In this document: in pieces, positions 58,206 to 64,000 of the stretch
Layout: the number at the start of each line of letters is the position of its first letter
How positions within the stretch are numbered: the stretch's first letter is position 1
NCBI GenBank assembly: GCA_036426205.1
Contig: WSYH01002423.1
Coordinates: forward strand, 23,338 to 87,337
Length of the DNA stretch: 64,000 bases
Direction of reading: 5' to 3'
DNA from: Ascaphus truei
Taxonomy: Eukaryota; Chordata; Amphibia; Anura; Ascaphidae
Notes under the pieces: model-generated
Databases searched by the model: none
Told to the model about the DNA's origin: nothing
The model's input: the letters and a program-made list of their open reading frames with translations, nothing else
Position numbers and translations under genes: made by a program

Positions 58206-58515
58206 TTGCTATTGTCAGGATCCCACTTTAGAGACAAGAGTATCATTCACTGATCCCCCTGCAGTGCCTGTTATTGCTTACTCTGGGATTCCCATTTCAA
58301 AGACAAGTTTAAGTATCACTGATTTTTCTACAGTGTCTGATGTACTTATTGCTGACGCTAAGATTCCCACATCAAAGACTAGTTTTCCTCTCACTGATTT
58401 CCCCACAGTACCTTATATAACCCTTGGTTATTCTGGGACTCCCACTCCAAAGACATGTTTATGTCTCGCTGATTCTTCTGCAGTGTTTGGAGGTATCACA
58501 AGGCAACATAAAATA
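58206..58515 (+). repeat. About 75-bp tandem repeat with an open frame
   Basis: Four imperfect units begin GGATCCCACTTT, GGATTCCCATTTC, AGATTCCCACATC and GGACTCCCACTCC. A frame through the last three encodes a repeated SGIPISKTSLSITDFSTV pattern. Whether the frame is used is unknown; it may simply be a minisatellite whose unit length is a multiple of three. Confidence 0.6.
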
Positions 58516-58769
58516 TAGGGTACACCATCCCTTTAAGCCAAAACATAAAGCGTAAAGACAAAGCCTACTCCATCTTGGAGACTTATTAGACTGAAAGGGC
58601 CCTAACTACCTGACTGGCTGAATAGTTTAGTTACCAGTCTGAAACACAAAAGAGTATCAGGGCGCAATATTCTGTATGTATTGTGTATAGTATTAGCCAC
58701 AGTGCAATAACCCTACACTACAGACACGCCTGAAGAAACCAGAGTATGCCGGACCAGCATACTAAGATA

Positions 58770-58940
58770 AGATATTGATATACAGAAGCTTGGTGTCAGG
58801 TGTCGGCATGGCAACGCTGCGTCATTTGACGTCGCAGTGTCATGTGATGTCATGGTTGCCACGGTAACGTGACGTCAAATGACGCCACGGGTCACGTAAC
58901 GTCACTCGACCCCGCTGCATCATATGACGCCGTGCGAGGT
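58770..58940. promoter_or_regulatory. Cluster of TGACGTC/TGACGCC sites
   Basis: At least six CRE/ATF-like sites in about 130 bases, partly arranged as an inverted repeat (GCGTCATTTGACGTC and GACGTCAAATGACGCC), in a CpG-rich island within AT-rich surroundings. Confidence 0.5.
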
Positions 58941-58984
58941 AAGGTGGGGAGCGCTCTGAGGAGAGCAGGCAGGGGGGGGGAGGA

Positions 58985-61340
58985 AGTTTGTGCGCCCCTG
59001 CAGTAAGGCGTATTGTTGATTTGATAGCCAAGGCAAAAGAAGATAACACCCCCTTGATGCTGCTCAGCCTCGATGCCGAAAATGATTTTGACAGAGTTGA
59101 TTGGTCTTATATGCAGGGAATCCTGACAGTCTGGTTTCTGAGATGCTTTTTAAGAGCAGTCCTCTACCTTTACACCACCCCCACAGCCAGAGTAATACGC
59201 CAGGGATTCCTATCAGACCAAATTCTGATTAAAAGTGACACATAACAGGGGTGCCCGCTATCCTCATTCCTGTTTCCTTATGCATGGAGCCCTTGACTGT
59301 GCACATTAGGGATAACTTTAATATCTCTGTAACTTGTTGGGAACAAGGTCTTTAAATTATCCTTCTTTGATGAAGATGTCATGCTTTCCCTGTCCCGCCC
59401 ACAGACCTCCCTCCCAAACCATTTCAATTAACTCTCATGGTTCAATGCTCTTTCAGGTTTTAAGATTAATAACAGTAAGTCTGAAGCTCTTATTATTAAT
59501 CTGAAAAGAGAGGTGTCAAATTGTTTGAGCTGAACTTTGACTTCAAATGGCATTCCAGACCATCAAGTACCAAGGTATCTTCATGATCACAGATTATCAC
59601 AATCTTTACAAAGATAATTATCCCACCCTCTTGAGGACTCTCCAAGACGATCTATGGATCAGGTCTAGCTTCAACATTTCCTGGATAGGGAGAATACAGT
59701 CGGTAAAGATGAACCTTCTCCCATGTTTTCTTTATCCTTTTTCAAACACTGCCCATTCCAATTAATAATATAGTCATTCACAATCTTCAATCGCTGATTA
59801 CCAAATTCGGATGGAACAAAAAGGCCTAGAATATGCAGACAAATCCTAACCCTGACTCACAAGAGCTGGCGGGCATACACTATCATGCCTAATCTCCTAA
59901 TGTATTACATGGCCGCCCAAGGCCAATTGGTGGTCTCTGTAATTCATCCAATAGGGTTGGATAGGCTTATATGGCTCCCTACGTCGGTCCTTATACTAAA
60001 GCAGGGTCTATTACCCACAATTCTACACTCTCTCAAATTATGGGGAAAACTCAGATTTAAATAGAAATGTATGTCTATGAATTCATTCTAGATAACCCAG
60101 ACTTTGAGCCAGGCCTGATGAAAAGCGCATTCCTGAATTGAGAGTTGGCCAGTATAACAAGGTTGAGGGACCTGAGTTAAGGTCTCAGGGCTAGGCAGTT
60201 TCACTACTTCTCTAAAGAAAATGGCTTGCCTAACATACAGTTATTCCACTTTCTGCAACTCAGAGCTTACTATTACAAGGTTAAACCAACTTCCCCCCTA
60301 CTTGGTTTTGAGATAAACTTAATCTGAGTTCACAGCTCTACGGCTATTTAGCTTTTCTGGAAGGGGACACCCAGGGAGACCTGGGGTTTATAAGGCAATG
60401 GGAGAGAGAGTTGGGTGAGGAACTAGAGGGGAGGGCTGGGAGGAAATATTTGAGGGGGTGGCAACAAGCTGCATCTGCACAACCATAAAAGAGAATGCAT
60501 ACAAGCTCATGTTGAGGTGGTACAAAACTCCATTATATGGTCCAAATATGTCCCTGGCTACTTACCCCTGAACCCTAAGGGTTGTGGGAAGGGAGCTTCC
60601 TTTATCCAGATGTTGTTGACCTGTCCTGTTGTAACCCACCACTGGAAAAGGTACAGACCTGGGAACAACGGATACTGGACATGGACCTCCTACTTGACCC
60701 CTGGCTATTTCTCTTGAATAGGCCATTCCATGGCTTGTCCAGAGCTGACAAACTACTCACCCACATAGTCACAGCAATCAAATGTGAGCTGACAGTCCTC
60801 TGGAAAAAGAGTAAAATCCATCCCTGCATAAGCCATAAATTGTTGTTTATTTGCCAGGCAAAGAAGTTGACGAGACTCCTGAATGATTCATGTTATAAAT
60901 TCCAGGGAGTCTGATGGCTCTGGCTAACCTTTGGAGGTATCGCTGTTATTGACTCCACCACAGTGCTTCACTAAGCTTCTACCCACATGAGCCCCTCTCT
61001 TGGGTCCTGGGTCAGTCCACCCAAGAACAGTCCCCCATGCCCCCCCTCCCTCTAATAACTTTGTCTTCCCTTCAAGGTGATGCTCCAGAGGTTAATTTCG
61101 TGTCACCTATATTTACTGGTTGTTCCCGCTCCATATGGCTCATTAATTAAAACTGTGGCCGGTTTAGGGGTATTAATGGATGTAAATTTCTTACGACTAT
61201 CTGATGCAATTATGTATATATTGTACATATAACTGTACTAAAAATGTATGTGCCTTCCCCCCTCCCCTTTCTTTCCTGTATCCACCCGCCCTCAATTTTG
61301 TGTTTATTCCACATGAAAACCTCAATAAAAGTGAGAAAAG
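58985..61340 (+). pseudogene. L1-clade LINE, reverse transcriptase and 3' end, 3' piece
   Basis: Begins AVRRIVDLIAKAKEDNTPL and LLSLDAENDFDRVDWSYM (palm region). Later SFNISWIGRIQSVKMNLLP marks the C-terminal domain, and a 3' part ends around AATAAAAGTGAG near 61323. The early fingers region is missing, so the junction with 57644 includes a deletion. Many stops and shifts; inactive. Confidence 0.8.
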
Positions 61341-62124
61341 TCCCTTCCTTAAGAAGTCACCCCTACTACATACTGTAAATGTCATTGATTGTTTTGATAA
61401 AAATGCCCTCGGGAGAAGGGCAGTTCCATGACTATCCTAACAGGTCAAAAACTTACACTCTTGAAAAAATGCACTGTAAACAGTTGTAAAGTTTTTTGCT
61501 TCTCTCCTGCTAAGGTTGAAAAGCTGGATTCCTGAAAGTTTAGGAGCTGTACCAAAAGAAACAGCATGATGCAAAGTCGTTTGTCAAGGAGTAAATATAA
61601 GGTTTGGCTAATGAATGTGAACAGCAGAGGTTACCAACACGGCTCCTGTTTTCTAAGAAGGATTGTTATATCTCTGGGGAGTTCTACATAATTATCCCCT
61701 GAAAATAAATTCAAATATACTGGTAGTACAATGATTGCCAAAAAAAGACACTTTAATAGCATGTAAGGAAGGAACATTGATAATTACAGCAATTAGAATG
61801 GTTTTTTTCTGCAAGACTATGTTAGGAACTCATGATTTTACATGTATATTACATTGATTTGCTACAATATTTTCTTGTATTTCCGAAGGCTTTTTTTAAA
61901 CTGCACGAGGTAACTCACTAGGAATGGGCGAAACTGTCAAAATATGTTCCCCCGGAATTCCGTGGATCATTTTGATAAAATCCATTTTGCACACTAAAAT
62001 ACGCATGCGGATTGTGGAGAGAAGAGAGAGAGGCGAGAGAGGAGAGAGAGAAGAGAGGAGAGAGACCTTTCCAGAGTCTGGCACTCTGGCAGACGGCAGA
62101 GTGAATATTTTTGTACAACCCAGA
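61341..62124. other. No recognisable gene; GA repeat at 62010-62065
   Basis: Unassigned sequence with a purine-rich simple repeat. It may include the 5' part of the LTR-like sequence that ends at 62361. Confidence 0.45.
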
Positions 62125-62361
62125 TCTGGACTGAGCCCCTGATAAAAGGTACCTCTTTGGACTTTGGGTCAGAGGCTGGTAAGAAGCCTAGCCACCAGAT
62201 AGGGACTGGGAGAGTGAGTAAGCCCTTACACAGGGATAGACTGTTTATTTGTGTGCTGCCATAAAGATGTATTGTTTGAAGCTACGGGCTGAATAAAAGC
62301 CAAGGTTTATTTTCCCCAAACAGGTCTCCCTGGTTATACCTCTGTACTCGTCTCCTACAGA
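62125..62361 (+). repeat. 3' part of an LTR related to 47134-47605
   Basis: Shares, inverted, GTACCTCTTTGGACTTTGGGTC-like, TAGGGACTGGGAG, AATAAAAGCCAAGGTTTATT and ACTCGTCTCCTACA with the probable solo LTR at 47 kb. It ends 26 bases before forkhead copy B. Confidence 0.6.
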
Positions 62362-62387
62362 ATCTTATTCTCATAATCTTTAAGATA

Positions 62388-63735
62388 CTGCACCGACACA
62401 CTTTATTCGAGCAAATGCCTGGTTTGTACCTGGCAGAAACCTGGAATCCGCCGCTGCTCACCTCTTGCATGCTTCGTTGCGTTTGCCTTCCCAGCCACGG
62501 TTCATGCCTGGCTGACGGGGGCCTGATCTGTTAAATGATAATGAGAATGATTTACTAGGCTGCGATGTTTCGATTGTCCACCAGATGGCATAAACTCATG
62601 ATTTAAGTAATGTGTGGCCTTTGCAAGTTGTTTCGTTTCCAAAAAAAAGTTACTTTATCCCAGTACAGTATGCTATTGTGTAACTTGTCCTTGAGACTGA
62701 AGGAAGAGTTGCAAAAAATGTATCAATTTAGGCTTTACATACAGTAATGTATTAAATAAAGACAAAGATCATTTTCACTTACACTATTCTACAGAGACAT
62801 GAGTGTTCAAGTGGAGCCCGTGTTCCAAAAACCTGACAGAAGTTATGCTTATTTGATATGGGCCGCTATAAATGCAACAGAGGATAAGATGGCAACAGTT
62901 GTTCAAATTTATCAGTATTTTATCGAAAATTATGACTTTTACAGATTTTCGCCAACTCCTCATTTGTGGAAGCATGCAATAAGGAAAAGGTTATGTAGTG
63001 ACCCCTGTTTTCACCGTATTGAGCCCCAATTTGTTGGAGGGTATTGGTGTGTGTCACAGGGTTTTTCCCGTATCTATGATAATGGAGGCGGCAAAAGGCG
63101 AAGGGTCGTGTTAAAACGAAATAAGAAGCGACAGTCCCTGCCAAGCAATGCGCCAGAACCAGAACCAGAACCAGCAGCAGCACCAGCTTATCATCATGGT
63201 CCCGCCGTCGGTGACAACTCTGAGATGGATTTCGCAGCCAGTTTTGATGAAGCTTGCATGTACCTAAGCGATTTCCCGCTGACTACAGGTGGGCTAGTCC
63301 CTCTGCAAAATGATGAAAGCTGGACTGGAAGTGGGCCGGCGCCAGCGCAAGCTGAATGGGAAATTTAGTAATACTGTACAGTATGGTGAGTACTGTATTT
63401 TTGCCGTATTATTTTGGTGGGGCTGGCTGGGAACTTCTTTAGGGGGCTGACCATTACTGTACATTAAAACTTTTCATTTTGTTTTTCCTCAGAAAAAAAA
63501 AACGGCTAATGGGGGGATTTCGATGGATTATATTGTACTGTATGCTGATGTTTTCCGGCCATACAGTATACTGTGTAATAAACCCGAATAAATAAAACTA
63601 TGCATTTATTCTACAGTACATGTTCAGTAAATTACTGCACATACTGGGGGCGAGATGTGTTTGCAGCAGAGAGAGATTTAATAATATTGTACAGTGAGCA
63701 GGGGGTTCCCTGAGCCAGAAATTAATGCTCAGGGA
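62388..63735 (+). mobile_element. Forkhead transposon copy B
   Basis: Same left end and the same 1348 bases as copy A, flanked by TA at 62386. After 63735 it continues into the second half of a GCAGGGGGTTCC hairpin and then the AGCGGATAGCCGCT and AGCAGTTAATACCGCT hairpins of the Harbinger-like family. Its right end is beyond the window or lost. Confidence 0.85.
62799..63595 (+). CDS. Forkhead (winged-helix) domain protein, copy B
   Basis: The 189-codon frame 62799-63368 encodes the same protein as copy A, residue for residue. The only difference near the gene is in the 3' exon, where an A-run after the acceptor (63493) replaces AAAAGAAAA, which does not touch the coding frame. The 3' intron is 63386-63492. 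Near-identity with copy A despite unrelated left flanks indicates very recent movement or gene conversion. Domains and residue changes are as in copy A. Confidence 0.88.
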
Positions 63736-64000
63736 ACCCCCCCCCCCCTGCTCCTGATCAATATTATTAAAAATACGGAAAATGCTGCGTCATTACCATA
63801 GCGGATAGCCGCTAAGGCAATGAAGGGGTTAACCCACCGTGCCCGCTTTATTGTGTGTAGTGGGGATGGGTGAGGGGGGTATTTGGCCCTTGGTGTGAGT
63901 TTAGGACTTGCGGGAGGGGGGGGGGTTGCGGGTGCACTTAACCCCTTCACGATCGTAGCAGTTAATACCGCTACGGTCATGAAGGGGTTAAGCCCTCCCG
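63736..64000. repeat. Hairpin modules of the Harbinger-like composites
   Basis: Contains the second arm of the GCAGGGGGTTCCCTGAGC hairpin, ATAGCGGATAGCCGCT (63799), a G/T-rich block and GTAGCAGTTAATACCGCTAC (63955), in the same order as the left arm of the 9.2 kb element. No gene. Confidence 0.7.

Overview
This window looks like repeat-dense, intergenic nuclear DNA from a vertebrate, most likely a frog. It mixes Penelope-like, L1, CR1-like, Harbinger-like and Tc1/mariner-like elements, one endogenous retrovirus remnant, and many AT and CA microsatellites. I see no convincing host gene, no tRNA or rRNA, and no bacterial signal. The organism call is inference; the mobile-element calls rest on protein motifs, terminal inverted repeats (TIRs) and target-site duplications (TSDs).

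Layout. 1-5303: decayed endogenous retrovirus (nucleocapsid zinc knuckle near 486-860, env remnant 3757-5303). 5304-12615: a 7.3 kb composite DNA transposon carrying a five-exon Tc1-like transposase (minus), a divergently oriented coiled-coil/BEN-like gene (plus) and a forkhead (winged-helix) gene (minus). 12640-24784: a minus-strand Penelope-like element split by a 9.2 kb Harbinger-like element (14926-24130) that itself holds a 5'-truncated L1, which in turn holds a 396 bp relative of the forkhead transposon. 24785-26403: Harbinger-type Myb/SANT gene. 26640-28260: second Penelope-like element between inverted terminal repeats. 28290-35490: microsatellites, a 500 bp Harbinger-like MITE, a minus-strand L1 and a second forkhead-family MITE. 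35494-38968: another Harbinger-like composite. 40275-51170: two CR1-like LINE copies with insertions, an exact LTR-like insertion at 49570-50596, a probable solo LTR at 47134-47605 and a MITE at 44730-45221. 52111-53458 and 62388-63735: two almost identical forkhead-gene copies starting at the same terminus. 53776-54174: third forkhead-family MITE. 56830-61340: third L1, interrupted by LTR-like sequence.

The most interesting system is the forkhead-carrying transposon. Three copies share a left end next to a TA dinucleotide. Three short MITEs have the same left end and also the right end found at 5304, so the forkhead gene lies inside a mobile unit. In the 5304-12615 copy the same unit also contains a transposase whose five exons join into one open 329-codon frame, and a BEN-like gene fired from the opposite side of a short shared promoter region. 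A second theme is a scatter of hammerhead-ribozyme-like motifs in Penelope-type terminal repeats.
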